Numbered from the stretch's first letter, positions 10,923 to 23,254 are shown. The stretch is DNA of 64,000 bases from Oasisia sp. SBJ-2009 (GCA_964017155.1 OZ024857.1:7694690-7758689), one strand, 5' to 3'. Notes: generated by a model from the sequence alone, not told the origin. A program made the numbers and translations.

Positions 10923-13900
10923 TTGGGGCGCACGGGTCCAAATTTTGGAGGTAGTGGACACCTCGTGCTATTTTTGGTTGTAGTGTATTTTATTAAACGT
11001 CAAACCCTCCTGACCAATATTCCAGAGGGCAACCTTCTCAAATCAGTGTACCTCATCCTGAAAATTGCGTTTATATCCATGCCCTTAATGGCCCAGTTGT
11101 ATACATTTCTCTTTCCCCATTTTCACAGTAACTGTATAACAACAAATTTAAGTGTAGTATCAAATAATCAGGAATGACGAGAACTATTACTTATGGCAAT
11201 AGCTTTTTGATACGTTTATTTTTCAAGATGCCAGATACAAAACATTGAACAAAATAACGATAAATCAGTTCGGTTTCCCAGTTGACATCACACAAAAGGA
11301 GTTATAGTTACCTTAATATGTAATCAATATACTTATGTAATATATCAAAATTATGTGCATTCAATTACCTACTGAATACTGCAAAGCAATAGTAAAATAG
11401 TGCTACGTTATACGTAATCACGGGCCAAACATCTACCTAACCCCCTAAGTGTTGCGAAATCGTAACGTGACGCAAATCGGAGTAGATTTCATTGATTGTA
11501 TCATTTTCGCGTTCCTTAGGGTAATATACACTATTAAAGACAGAGTACTGATGCATAATCTACTGCTGGTTATTAATGCGATGTTTGTTGAGACAAAACA
11601 AAATTATGCTAACATTATTCGAAAATAAAAACATACCAAGGTGGTATTCAATCACATCTTAAAGATTGTTCTGAGTCACCTGTGTCACTCTTGTCACAGC
11701 CATTGTTTTCAACAAGAGTCCGAACAGGTATTACTCGCCTACATTTGGTATCGTTCCGTTTGCACTTGCAAGCAGCACAACGCGGCACTTGGCATTTAGC
11801 GCAAGAACAATTACTAGGGCATTTGCTGGCGACACGTAACTTGTATACCATTGTGAAAGTTCTGGTAAAGGCGACACCGTCAAATATACTGGTTCCAAAT
11901 GTGTGGAACCCGTCTTCCATCCGATATCTAATAATTTCTCCTCCATCTTCAAGTGAGTCTCTTTCAGCACAGCTGTCAACCTCAAGCCTTACAGCCTTGA
12001 CGCTTCGATCCATTTGACTCAAACAAAGCTTGCGGTACCTTAGAACATTCATATTCTCCGATGGTTTCCTCAAGATTGACATTTTCCCCAATACCTTTCT
12101 GATGAAGAAGGCGTATCAGCATGACAACTTCATTGATCAGCTGCTACGTCTGCTTCTGCAGCACAGTAAGATGTTATTGAGGATGCAGTTCTTAAAATAT
12201 GCTGTCACGTACCTTTTGGACTTTGCGTTGTCATTCAAATATTCCTGGAGCTCAGTTTTGCAAATATTTTTCACAGTTTCCAGAGTTGTCATGATAGTTA
12301 CAGTGGCTCACTGTTTCGTGGCAATATTTAGTATGTTGCTGGAGTCTACCGTGACGGGATTGATCATTTGCTGTTTTTATGCAAGCTTGATTGATCATTT
12401 GCTGGTTTCCATCTTCGTGGGATTGTTAGACTGCAGATGGTTCATCACTTCTTTTAAATGGAATGATACCTCAGATACACAGGCTTTGTGCAATGCTAGT
12501 TGGTTCGTACTTTAGCATCCAGGGGTATTTATGTAAGCCCACTCGCACTTTCCTTCACATCTATGCTTTATGTCTGCCCATGAGCTATTTCAGAAATGAT
12601 ACATTTGAATGACTCAGCTTTTTTCGCACATCATATTGACCTTTCGTGAAGTACTGATATACATATGGTGCTGGGTTCTTCAGGTTGTTCATTTCCTTTA
12701 GGCATATTGGCAGCGAATAAATGTAGTTGTGGTGACCAGCAGCAACAACAAATGGGAGCATGTTATTATACTAAACCAAATTTTCCCAATTGCCCATTTT
12801 CCCATTTTTCAAATGCACCTGTGCCTCCGGTAGTAATTTGTGTTCAAAACCTTTGTTAGCCGTTCCTTGCTTACACAAGCCAGTTTCTATAAAGATAAGA
12901 CTCCACATATTTTGTCCAACTGCGCTCATAGCGTTTACAGTGAGATGAAACTACACACATGACAATAAGATGCCAATGTCATCATCAGGGAAAGCTTGAT
13001 GATGACATTATGAAATGTCGTGCAAAGCCTGATCAGCCATAACTACTGTGTGTTTCACCCCAAACTTATTGGCCAGCTTTGCTGCATATTCTAAGCGGAT
13101 CTATTTGAACAGAATGGATCATTAAACCATACATAAAGCATGTGGCTGGCACTGTTGAAGCCAGTGTTGTGTAGAAAGCATTCCAACATTGACAGTGATT
13201 GCTTCCGAGCTCTACTTTCTTTATGGATGACGAACGGTAAAATTACCATGCCACAATCATCAACTGAAACTATTGATCACATATAGGTGGCAAATATATA
13301 GTCCTCATCTTTACAAGTAATCTGGCTTTAAGCTTTTCGCACAAAGAAATGTAGTGTGGTTCAATTTGAGAAGGTATGGCGCTCGACAACAAAAATATTC
13401 AATACGTTATGATGATAACAGTGCGAAATTCTTCGTCCTTGCCGTCACCAAATTGTTATCTTCAACAATCAAAATAGCTTATGCAGACGAGAAGTTACCG
13501 TTTTTTAGACATTGTCAAATATAGTGATGTCACATACCATATAAGTGGTAATCATAAGTGTCCGTTGTGTTTATTTTGTTAGTTTCGTATTTGTTGTCGG
13601 TAAAACACCGTAGACACCAAACTAAGTTAAAATGACTGATACGCTGCAAAACATGTCATTCAAATACCTCATGTATTTGAAAACAAGAATACGTTATATT
13701 TAATTTACTTATTAGACGCAACGTATTTATATATTCAAGTTATTCCACAGATGATGCTAAAATCTAACGTCAAACCAAAATGAGGTGGAGAAGTATACAC
13801 TGTATGTTGATTCTAGAACAAGTGATGTTCAAATGTATTTTACAATTGTATGGTATAAATCAACCGAGAAATGAATGGGGATACCTTTGATATGTTCACT

Positions 13901-15064
13901 CATTATATAGCTTGAATATGTAGTAAGGTGTCTACGGTACATATATATGAAATCGACGACAAAACGGAAATATTTTTTCTACTTATTCTTCAATTGTTTG
14001 TTTCTCGTTGCCTTAAAATATATACATTTTTATAATATATTTGTGGTCTGTATTCCTTTCACCATTCCGGATATATTTTGGTACAGAGACTAGCCAATTT
14101 CATTAAATAAACCATGAATGTTTCATAATTAGCCATTGTAACTTAACACTCATTCAGACACCCTCAGGCCTGAATTGAGGTTTAATTTTCAAGTGCCGTG
14201 CTGTGTTGCTTGGCCATACGATGGGAAAGATATCAAATATGGGCGAGTAATACCTGTTTGAATTCTTGTTTAAAAAATGGCTATGACAAGAGTGACACAG
14301 ATTACTCAGAACAATGTATAAGATGTGATTGAGTAACACGTTGATGTGTTTTTTATTTCGAATAATGCGTGTTATCATAATTTTATATTGCCTTAACAAA
14401 CATTGCATTAATAACCAGCAGTAGGGTATGTATCAGGACTGTCTTTACTAGTGTATTATTACACTAAGAAACGCGAAATTGATACAATCAATGAAATCCA
14501 CTCCGATTTGCGTCACGTCACGATTGCGCAACACTTAGGGGGTGAGGTACATGTTCCGCTCGTGATTGCGTATAATATAGCACTATTTTACCACTGCTTT
14601 GCATAATCCAGTAGGTAAATGAATGTACATCATTGTGATATATTACATAAATATCTTGATTACATATTAAGGTAATTATAACTCCTGTTGTGTGATGTCA
14701 ACTGCGAAACCGAACTGTTTTTTCTGATATATTGTCCAATGTTTTGTACCTGGCTTCCTAATAAATAAACATATCAATACGATATTGCCATGCATATTAG
14801 TTCTCGTCATTCCTGATTATTTGATACTACACTTAAGTTTGTTGTCACACATTTACACATTGAAAATGTGGAAAGAGAAATATATGCAGCGCGGCCATTA
14901 AGAGACCACATAAGCCTGAATATAAATGCAATTTTTGGAGTGAGGTACACTGATTTCAGATGGTTGCCCTCCGGAATATAATTAAGAAAGGTTTGAAGTT
15001 TAGAAAACGACAGGGCAACCAAAAATAGCACGAGGTGTCCACTTCGACCCCCGTGCGCCCCGAC
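10922..15064. mobile_element. DNA element with very long inverted arms
   Basis: The left arm (10922 to about 11760) and right arm (about 14225-15064) are diverged reverse complements of about 830 bp. Matching landmarks are 11160/14820, 11500/14510, 11570/14410 and 11680/14290. The outermost bases are GTYGGGGCGCACGG at both ends, each preceded by TA, which suggests a TA target duplication. The interior holds a decayed minus-strand coding region. 13750-14050 is repeated in direct orientation at 15230-15500, the latter belonging to a partial second copy. The family is not identified. Confidence 0.65.
11648..12761 (-). pseudogene. Decayed coding region inside inverted-arm element
   Basis: Right to left, the first readable piece (12761-12590) begins MLPFVVAAGHHNY and continues to VYQYFTKGQYDVRK, ending in a stop. 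After several disruptions, 12091-11648 encodes a Cys-rich tail: SKCPSNCSCAKCQVPRC then AACKCKRNDTKC. The Cys pattern resembles zinc-binding tails found in some transposon proteins. The AAGHHNY block resembles large uncharacterised proteins common in mollusc genomes, which is an impression from memory that I have not checked. A transposase function is inferred only from its position between the arms. The hydrophobic plus-strand frame at 12030-12515 is antisense to this region. Confidence 0.4.
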
Positions 15065-15179
15065 TATGCACGAATAACAGATGGAGCCTAAAGAACTCAA
15101 AGATAGACTGAAAAAGTAAACAAACAGCGCGTGCACGTAATTAGCCCGATTACATCACATGCCTGAGTTGCATATCACC

Positions 15180-15770
15180 GCCCCCTGTCGATCCTGTAGG
15201 CTCCCCATTTTACTAGTTATTCCCATTTTGTGTCAAAACATTACGTCAATCCATAATGAGGGGTGACGTATATGTTAGTTCAAAAACATGTGATGTGCTG
15301 ATACATTTTACAATGTCGTCGTATATAGCAACAGAGGAATGAATGGGGATCATTTTGATATGTTAACCATATATTTTGAATATATATTAAGAGAACTACG
15401 GTAAACGTTACATGATGTCGATGACGAAAAGGAAGTGTTTATTTTAACATATTGCTGAATCTGTTGCCTTAAAATGTGCATGTCAATAAGATATTTACGG
15501 TGTTTATGCTCCTCTGCAATACGAATAGTTTGCCATAAAAACTAGCGTTGTAGCCCTAAACAAACTATGAGAAAAACAAATTGCAATTGTGACTAAACGG
15601 CCATTCCGGCACCCTATACGTCTGAATTTAAGTGCGATTTTCGGAGTGAGGTACACTGATTTCAGAGGGTTGCCCTCTGGATTATTGTTAAGGAAGGCTT
15701 GAAGTTTAGAAAACAACAGGGCAACCAAAAATAGCACGAGGTGTCCACTTTGACCACCGTGCGCCCCGAC
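15180..15770 (-). mobile_element. Partial second copy of the inverted-arm element
   Basis: 15504-15770 repeats the right arm in the same orientation (peptide shadow GHLVLFLVAL also present at 14970-15060). It ends in the same CGTGCGCCCCGAC followed by TA. 15230-15500 repeats the segment at 13750-14050. Most of the interior is absent. Confidence 0.65.
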
Positions 15771-16107
15771 TAAAACGGATGGAAGACTCCGTCGTCCAGC
15801 GTATGACCACTGCATACATAACATCCGGTAAGTCTGCGCTTCCATTTAATAGTAGCATATCAGCATGGCAATAAAAATAAACAATTACACTTGTTGATAT
15901 AGTCTGAGAATAATCACAGTTGTATGTGTAATTACAAGATACAGGTTGTATGACTTACAATCTTAATAATCATTATAATAAACATTACACATAATCATTA
16001 CCAATGGGTTATTTAGCCTTAGATGTAACATGTAACTTAATCAAACTTACCCCTTTCCACCAAGTTAACTTCAAAGACAGTCATTCTGTCTTCACATTTG
16101 ACACTCA

Positions 16108-16307
16108 CCCTACACAGTCACATTCACTCACCTTGCACTGTCACAGTCACTCTCCTTGCACTGTCACAGTTACTCACCTTGCACTGTCACCGTCAATCAC
16201 CTTGCACTGTCACAGTCACTCACCATGCACTGTCACATTCACTCTCCTTACACTGTCACCGTCACTAACTTTGCACTGTCACAGTCACTCACCTTGCACT
16301 GTCACCG
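16108..16307. repeat. 23-bp minisatellite that copies a 5' splice site
   Basis: Eight units start exactly every 23 bp at 16131, 16154, 16177, 16200, 16223, 16246, 16269 and 16292. On the minus strand each reads GTGCAAGGTGAGTGACTGTG or a close variant, which is the last bases of the Ig5 exon plus its 5' splice site. Six of the eight keep a GT at the splice position; the units at 16154 and 16246 do not. A degenerate partial unit lies at 16108-16130. 15771-16107 holds nothing else recognised. Confidence 0.9.
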
Positions 16308-16568
16308 AGGTCCAGTCTGAGTGGTCACTCTGTCCAATCCAATTGCCGGCCCTACACCTGTATTTGCCTGATGCTGTCACCTCAGTAGGTGTCAGTCTGA
16401 GAGAGTATGTTGTGTTGCTGCTGAAGTCACTGTTTTCCTTGCTCCATATGAACCAGGAAGCTGTCGGGTGGCCAGAATCACTCGGTGGACGACAGGTTAA
16501 TGACACTTGTCCACCAACAGCTACTGTGACATCTTCTGGGTTAACTGTAGCCTGACCATAAGGCTTAT
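16293..16568 (-). CDS. Ig-domain exon 5 (gene A)
   Basis: Fifth immunoglobulin domain of the minus-strand Ig gene. The acceptor gttaacttcag lies right of 16568 and the donor CAAG|GTGAGT left of 16293. The exon is 276 bp, phase 1 to phase 1. Visible Ig hallmarks are the B-strand cysteine in VSLTC, a tryptophan in SWFIWSKEN and the F-strand cysteine in SGKYRC. Size (92 codons) and spacing fit a single I-set or C2-like domain. The donor sits in a 23-bp tandem repeat, so alternative 5' splice sites are available downstream. The MULE remnant at 16697-18069 lies in the upstream intron in the opposite orientation. Confidence 0.8.
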
Positions 16569-16696
16569 CTGAAGTTAACAAAATATTGATATATGTAATG
16601 AAAAATGATGATACCTTATGAGTTCAACCACTACAGCCGACCAGTGGCTAGCAGGACACATTTAAATCCAGACACACATAAGGTGAAGCTATATAT

Positions 16697-18069
16697 GTGA
16701 ACATGGAGTTATCAACAACAACCAGGGGAAAAGCAAAGCTTTTGTGGAATGGCTATGCATATACCAAGTATATAGAGAAAAATGGCATGACAAGGTGGCC
16801 TTGTACATGTCGTGCAAGCAAGCACTGCCCTGCTAGTGCGTACACCGACTTGCTACCAGCAAATCCACTGTTGAAAACCGACTACAACCAGTGTCCTGAA
16901 CCTGTGAAGCTAGAGGTTGACAGATGGCGTACGGAAATGCGTATACGTGTTGCTGCAAGTAACGACCCGTCAGCTCGTATTTGCGATGACAACATCACAA
17001 CATTGACAGATGCAGCTAAGGCGATTCTACCGAGTGTCGACACGTGTAAGCGCTCGATTGCCACAAACTGCACACACGAATTCCCCGCCGAACCAGCTAG
17101 TTTGGTGAATCTACATATTGTTCCTCCTTGGACCCATACACAGGACAACAACAAGATGAGTTCCTCTTCTTTGACAACGGTCCACAAGCGACACACAGAA
17201 TCATTGCCTATGCAACAGAAAATAATTTCCGCCGCTTGGCCGCTGCAGATAAGTGGTACATGGATGGAAACTTCGCAATGGCTTCACCAAAATTCCTGCA
17301 GCTTTACGTGATGCATGTGTCTCTGGAGAGGTGACTATTCCATTGGTGTACGCATTTCTAAAACAACAAAAACAGAATCAACGTATCATGAACTGTTCAC
17401 TGCTATACTAAATCGCTGTGCAGTGTATGGTGTGCGACCAGACCCTGATGTTGTCACGGTTGATTTCGAGCTGGCTGTCCCTCGTGCTCGGGCAGCTGTG
17501 TTCGGGCAACACGTACAGGTGCAGTTCTGTTTTTCCACCTGACACAGAGCACATGGCGGAAAATTCAAGAGATGGAAATTGCTACGACATACCGTACAGA
17601 CAACAACTTTCGCCATTTCTGTGGCAAGCTTGATGGACTTGCGTTTCTACCACCAACTGACGTTTCTGCTGGCATGACACATCTACGTACGATTGCACCA
17701 GCTACGGCAGCACCATTAGTCGACTACTTCGACAAGATGTACGTCAACGGCCACTACAGACAAGGTCGACCGCAGGTGAGAGGTATCAGGATGGTGCGAA
17801 TCGCTCCACTGTACCCTGTGCAGACGTGGAATGTGCACAGTGTGACTCTAAATGACGACCCACGCACAAATAAATTTGCTGAGGCTTGGAACAATAACTA
17901 TCGTTACTTGATTGGTCACCAGCATCTCTCGATATGGAAATCCATCAAATGCCTACAGTGGCAACAGGAGTGTGTGAGCGCCGTCGTTTGTCAGGATGCA
18001 ACCAGCCAACCACCCCTGACATGCGTGAGGCAGGAATACGTCAGACTACAAACACGACTGAAAAACTAG
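16697..18069 (+). pseudogene. MULE-type transposase with FLYWCH-like zinc finger, frameshifted
   Basis: Four overlapping plus-strand frames form one protein interrupted by frameshifts near 17125, 17320 and 17550. The N-terminus shows an FLYWCH-like finger: RGKAKLLWNGYAYTKYIEK, WPCTCRASKHCPA, ending near residue 60. The central part has the MULE catalytic-region motifs MDGNFAMASP and VVTVDFELA, holding two of the expected acidic residues. The C-terminal part (17572-18069) is open for 165 codons and ends VRLQTRLKN. In MULE elements such proteins cut and paste DNA. This copy is dead from frameshifts, although each piece is well preserved, which suggests fairly recent loss. I could not find convincing terminal inverted repeats. 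It lies in an intron of gene A. Confidence 0.75.
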
Positions 18070-18290
18070 TAATATAGGACACTAGTAATATTACTAATAT
18101 ACCACCATAATATGGTAACACATGACATTCCCAGTGTGCATCACTAGAAGAGTTATATCAATAACTGGATACATGTGTGAACTTGAATTATATTTTTACT
18201 GAATACACAACCGTTTTTTTTATTTATTAATTTCCTTTAACCTGAAAGTTGTTTAAAAGAAATATGCCTTTAAAGAATATTTATTGGTTT

Positions 18291-18462
18291 TACCAATATG
18301 CCATGCTACCAAAATATATGCTACCAAGATGTCCTATTACCAAAATGTATGTTACCAAAATGTCATATTATCGAAACGTTCTATTACCAAAATGTCTTGT
18401 TACCCAAGTGTCTGTAACCAAAACGTCCATTACTAAAGCGTGCTTTACCAAAATGTCTGGAT
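18291..18462. repeat. Degenerate 15-16-bp minisatellite
   Basis: About eleven imperfect units of the form TTACCAAAATGTCTTG. The 81-codon frame across it is a by-product. The remaining intron sequence at 18463-19297 is AT-rich with nothing else recognised. Confidence 0.75.
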
Positions 18463-19297
18463 CCTTACAAACCACTTCAAAGAAATGCATTTAAAAGATG
18501 CACAATTTAGATGCTTTTAAAAGAATAAAAAAAAGGTTAAATTAAGTAACTTAAAAAGACACTAAAATAAATAAAACTAAAATAAATTAAAACATATATC
18601 ACTGTTAACAAACCACTCACAGTAAAGCTTAATGTATAGAACATGTATCTAATTACATATGTGTAGTCTCCCATGCAGGTATGGGTGCAGTTGGTCAAAA
18701 CAATTTAGTGTGATCTATCACATTGCTCATAAAATGTCCAGGTTCTAAGTCGCACTTATATATGATTATATTTATGACTCATAAAAACTATTATATGTTC
18801 ACCAGAACAAATATTGTCCAAACAACTTGAAGGTATAAAACTGATAACCAGTACACCATACAACTACTGGCAGTGAATTTACAGGGCAAGGCAATAAGTC
18901 AGTCTGGACTGGTTTTGTAAGGAGTTAATGTCTATGTGCGCCTTGTCATTGCACTGTACTTTCAAAATGGTATTACTGCAACATTGGCTACACTAGATAT
19001 GTATAACTAAATTAACTAAATCAACTAAAATATAAAATATATATAACAAACATCAGTTACTGGAAGAAGAGGAAGGACGATAAGTCTAAAATAAACATTT
19101 GAAGCTGGCAACTTACAGTCAAGTGAACATCTGGGATCAGATTCACAATTTATTTAAAATAAATATACAATAAAACAGAAATATCCATAAAAAAATTTTT
19201 TTTAATGCTCCAGGAGCTATTCTTTGGAAAGTACATTTGTGCTATAATTCAATAACAATTGAATGCTCAATCTAGCTTCATTATGTTAACTACTTAC

Positions 19298-19582
19298 ACA
19301 AGACTTGCAATGTGACATTCATGGTTCCATGGCCCACGTCATTGCCCATTTGACACGTGTACTCTCCAGCATCTGACTTCAAGACTGTCCTAATGGTCAG
19401 TGATGGTGTCTGGACAGTTCCTCCTGAATACTTGGAGTCACTGGTCACACTGATGACCTCTTGACCGTTCTTCCACATAACACTTGTCACTGCTGGTCTT
19501 GCCCCCAATGTCTGACATGTAATGGTCACTGACTGTCCTTCTACCACTGGGTCTGGTGTAACCACTGACACAGTCGGTATGT
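19298..19582 (-). CDS. Ig-domain exon 4 (gene A)
   Basis: A 285-bp exon with acceptor tatgttgtag and donor GTAAGTA, phase 1 at both ends. It encodes 95 codons with SVTITC (first cysteine), VMWKNGQEV (core tryptophan) and DAGEYTCQMGN (second cysteine in the D-x-G-x-Y-x-C motif of I-set domains). It opens PTVSVVTPDPVVEGQS, a normal A-strand. The whole exon is open and canonical, so it is probably functional. Confidence 0.85.
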
Positions 19583-19984
19583 CTACAACATATACACAAC
19601 TGAATTATTACAATGGCTAGTACAGTTAGAATGAATGTGTAAAATTAATTACACAAAACCATACTAAACATGCACAGTAACGTTTCTACTAAACTATATG
19701 TCTATCCTCATTTTACACCATTCTCTGATGATCCTTTCAAATGAAGTTATCCATTGTTCTAGATATGGACGCAGCTAGTTCAACCAAACATTGCATTTCC
19801 TAATTAGCAAACCTTGTACATCCACTGGCCTGAGGGACTGTAAAACTGAAAATCTACTGGCCCACCCAACAATGTTACTGGTCGGAATTATGTCAACAAA
19901 ATTGTTTGCTGTCCACCAGGGTTTGATAGAACCATATTTATTAATACAATTTATTAAATGGAAATAACATTTATAGCAGTAGTA

Positions 19985-20817
19985 GATGTCATCAGCGAAG
20001 AGTTCAGATGAGGGGTTGCCAAGTGAACTGCTATTTGTGGACGATCTGGCAGTAGTAACAGATACAGAGGAGGAAATGCAGCGGAGGTGGCCTGGTTGGC
20101 AGATTAGGGTGGAGAGCAAGGGACTAAAAGTCAACATCAGGAAAACGGAAGTGATGGTTAGCAGCAGCAGAGGAACAAAAGTAAACATCAAAGAAAGCCA
20201 AGGTACAAGCCTCAGATAGGTGAATAAATTCAAATATTCAGGTGTCACCATCAGTGAAGATGGAGGATCAGAGGAAGCAGTAAGAGCAAGAGTTAGTGCA
20301 GCGTGGGGCAAGTGGAGAGACCTATCCGTAGTTTTCAGTGACAAGAAAATGCCAAGGAAATTAAAAATCAAGCTATACATGACTGTCGTTAGAGCATGGA
20401 GCAGAATGTTGGGCAGTTAGAAAGAAGGAGGAACAGATTCTAGAGAAAACGGAGATGAGGAGTTGAGAAGAATTAAAGGAGTAACATTGAGAGATAAAGT
20501 AAAGAGTGTGGACATCATAAAGGAGCTAGTTGTAAGTAGCATGCAAGAGAAAGTAAGAGAAATAAGATTACGCTGGTATGGACACATGCAGAGAATGAAA
20601 GAAAACAACGAAGTGAGAGCAGTTGGTGACATGATAGTGCCAAGAAAAAGGCCAAGGGGTGACCAAGAGGGAGATGGATGGATTGCGTCCGAAGGGATAT
20701 GCAGGCACTGTGGATCACCCCGGAGGATGCACAGGACAGAACATTCTAGAAATCAAGAATTCGGGCAGCTGACCCCACCTAGTGGGGAAAGGTGAAGAAG
20801 AAGAAGAAAAAGAATTA
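19985..20817 (+). pseudogene. LINE reverse transcriptase remnant (YADD-type, 5'-truncated)
   Basis: This begins within the reverse-transcriptase palm: LPSELLFVDDLAVVTDTEEE carries a VDD in place of the usual Y/F-ADD catalytic box. It continues GLKVNIRKTEVM, KFKYSGVTISEDGG and, after a frameshift near 20410, SLRRIKGVTLRDK and LRWYGHMQRMKENNE. It ends near 20796 in a GAAGAAGAAGAA tail. These motifs fit RTE/L1-like elements. It sits in the intron between Ig exons 3 and 4. It is inactive because of truncation, frameshifts and the changed catalytic box. Confidence 0.75.
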
Positions 20818-21830
20818 AACGGAAATAACCAACATTAAGAAATAAAATATCTGCACCAGTGACAACACTCAGTGTTTTTGTCAGTGTTGTGTCTCTTTTA
20901 TATATATCACATAATAATGCCTGTTTAACATTAAAAATAAATTTGGAAAATAAAAAGATAAAACTAGGCCATATTGCCCAGAATTCCTTTGGACTATGTG
21001 GTGAGTTTGTAATTAAGAATGAAAAGTGTTTTGGTGAATGGTCTTCACTGTAATCACCTAATTGACATTTTCTCTAGTTTTTCATATGAGATGACCAGAA
21101 ACACAGCCAAATTATGTGAAAACAGCAGACAATGTCAATAAAGTGTATTATTTTTCACTCTGTAGTTGTCTACAATATTAATTGTTTAGCTTTGTTAATT
21201 GTCACCTATAAGAAGCACTACTTAAAGATAAGTATCCGTATGATCAGAAACACAGCTAGATTGCTCAAAGAATTAAGCCGTGGCTTAATGCTTATCAAAT
21301 CATGGTCACTTATCCTCTAATTGGTATATTCTTATGTCTGTGCAATAATTGTTCAAGCATTTCAGCTGCCCTTTATCAAACAATATGGATCACAGTAATT
21401 TTATTACAAGTCATTTTGTACATGTTTCATGGCAATTCGTTTATCATAAAGCAGAATAAAATGGATGTGTTTGTGTAGGACAAGTGTTTTGAAGTGTTAG
21501 CCCATGAAACCATGCATCATATATATTAGTAAGTTTGTCTCCAAAATAGTTTTACCATAACACATTAAGCACAATGTCTATAATATATTACACAGATGTC
21601 ATACTCATAGAGAAGATGCACATTTGACAAAATTACCAATCTTAAGTCACTCCAGAACATGCTCAATTTGTGGAAGATAAAACTACCTTTGTCTCAGACA
21701 AACAATAATGATATGCTTTACAATTTGAATAGAAATATTGGTTTTGCCACATTGTAATGTTATAGTCCTGACCATAAAACGTTAAACGAAATAACAACAT
21801 GATTGGAAACTTTGTAATGAAAATACTTAC
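20818..21830. other. Intron of gene A, no other feature
   Basis: AT-rich sequence between the LINE and Ig exon 3. Open frames here are short and show no family resemblance. Confidence 0.5.
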
Positions 21831-22118
21831 AGTTGATCTGAAGTTGAAACTTTGCACTGAAGTCTCCCATCCCAGCCTCATTCTGTGCAGCACAAGAGTA
21901 ATGACCATCGTCCACAGTGTGGTCAAGTGAACTTATTGTCAAGACTCTTTCACTGAGTTTGTAGCGGTTAGAAGTAGGGAGTGCCACATCTCCTTTTCTC
22001 CATGTCACTTTGGTAGCAGCCCTGGGGTTGCCATCTGTGACGTCACATGTGAGATTTATTGTGTTTCCATCTGTTGGTGACCAGGCACTGGTGTGGGTAA
22101 CAGCTGTACTTGGTGGAT
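21831..22118 (-). CDS. Ig-domain exon 3 (gene A)
   Basis: A 288-bp exon, phase 1-1, with acceptor tttctgtctcag and donor GTAAGTA. It encodes 96 codons: opening PPSTAVTHTSAW, first cysteine in INLTCDV, tryptophan in VTWRKGDVAL, and second cysteine in DDGHYSCAAQNEAG. The YxC and A-x-N-x-x-G pattern is typical of I-set/C2 cell-adhesion domains. The start of the exon lies well right of the first methionine in this frame, so a methionine-initiated ORF call would miss about 37 codons. Confidence 0.85.
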
Positions 22119-22874
22119 CTGAGACAGAAACATAACGATACTCATTTGTAAGAGCAAATGTTTACATGTAAAGGTATTTTTATGTATGTTGGGATGGAAT
22201 ATGAAATTTGTAAAAGATGCAGTTTTCATATTTTCCCTGAAAAACTCTACCAATATAAAACTTATACAATAATGAATATGTGTTTTCATTATCACAACAA
22301 GCAAGGTATGATAGTTCTTACCATATAGGTTATGAGGATTATTAATTTACAGAATTTATAAGTTGAGTCAGTCTGTCAGGGGTAGAACTACCCATTAGTC
22401 TGCAAGTCCATACACTAGTAAAGATAACGGCGGACTAGTAAACCTGCTTAATAACTAGTCCGTTTGTCTAGTAAATATCAATGTGTTAGCCACCCTACCC
22501 TACAGTGACCCTAGCCTTAACCTATCCACAGGCCAGGGATGTAACTGAATCCCAAGTCATTAAAACATTGATAAATGTTTGCTGGTAAATAACCTGCTAC
22601 TGCACAACAAAACATTTCTAATGTGTCTCTGACATTTATTCAACGTACTAGGACAAGGAATGGAGGTTTTTTGTTTGCCACATATATTTACCATTTTATC
22701 GACTGCTCATTAATGTTACACGCTTTTTTCTGCATCTGCTGGTCAGTTTGATACATTTTCAGCACAACAAAGGTTATATGCAACTTCAGAAAACAGATTT
22801 TTGTAACTATGCGTCAGTAGTGTGATCTGGAGAATGGACGTTTTTGTTAATTGATGTAACATACTGATACTCAC

Positions 22875-23189
22875 ATGCCACACTGACGGTCTGATTTGCA
22901 GAGGCCCAGACATCAGTGCTGCCTCCAGGTCGAGTGACAAGACAATACAACTGTGTGTTGTGTTCACTGCGACTGAAGGACACTTTGTAGGTGGACTGTA
23001 GGTGAAAGGTTTTGCCATCCTGGTTGACTCCAATCGAGGTAGTTCCTGTCTGCAGTGGGCCATTGGGTCCTTTCCTCCAGTAGATGTCTGCTGCAGGTTT
23101 CACTCGACTCACATAACAGGTCACCTCCACCTCAGTGTTCTCTGTCACCCTTTGACCAAGACCGGTTACAGAAACTCCTTCTGGGTGCA
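22875..23189 (-). CDS. Ig-domain exon 2 (gene A)
   Basis: A 315-bp exon, phase 1-1, with acceptor gtttatttcag and donor GTGAGTAT. It encodes 105 codons: opening HPEGVSVTGLGQRV, then EVEVTCYVSRV (first cysteine), IYWRKGPNG (tryptophan) and NTQLYCLVTRPGG (second cysteine). It is slightly longer than a standard I-set domain, with an extended C'-D region. The intron to its left (22119-22874) holds no recognised element. Confidence 0.85.
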
Positions 23190-23235
23190 CTGAAATAAAC
23201 AGAACATCTTAACTTAGCCAACCTGGTGTGTGTAT

Positions 23236-23254
23236 GGGGGGGGGAGGGGGGGGG
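23236..23254. repeat. Poly-G run in intron
   Basis: A near-pure G tract interrupted by one A, in the intron between Ig exons 1 and 2. The rest of 23190-23898 shows nothing recognisable. Confidence 0.8.

Noticed and set aside
12030..12515. 161-codon hydrophobic plus-strand frame resembling a membrane protein
   Set aside because: The opposite strand carries the better protein-like reading (transposon remnant). The hydrophobicity is a mirror of Lys/Asn/Gln codons.
16108..16307. CRISPR-like array
   Set aside because: Units are contiguous with no unique spacers and the genome is eukaryotic; it is a minisatellite.
16004..16555. 183-codon plus-strand frame rich in His, Ser and Thr repeats
   Set aside because: It is the antisense of the 23-bp minisatellite and Ig exon 5.
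18249..18494. 81-codon repetitive Met/Thr/Lys frame
   Set aside because: By-product of the 15-16-bp minisatellite.
20417..20718. Minus-strand leucine/serine-rich frames
   Set aside because: Antisense of the LINE remnant at 19985-20817.
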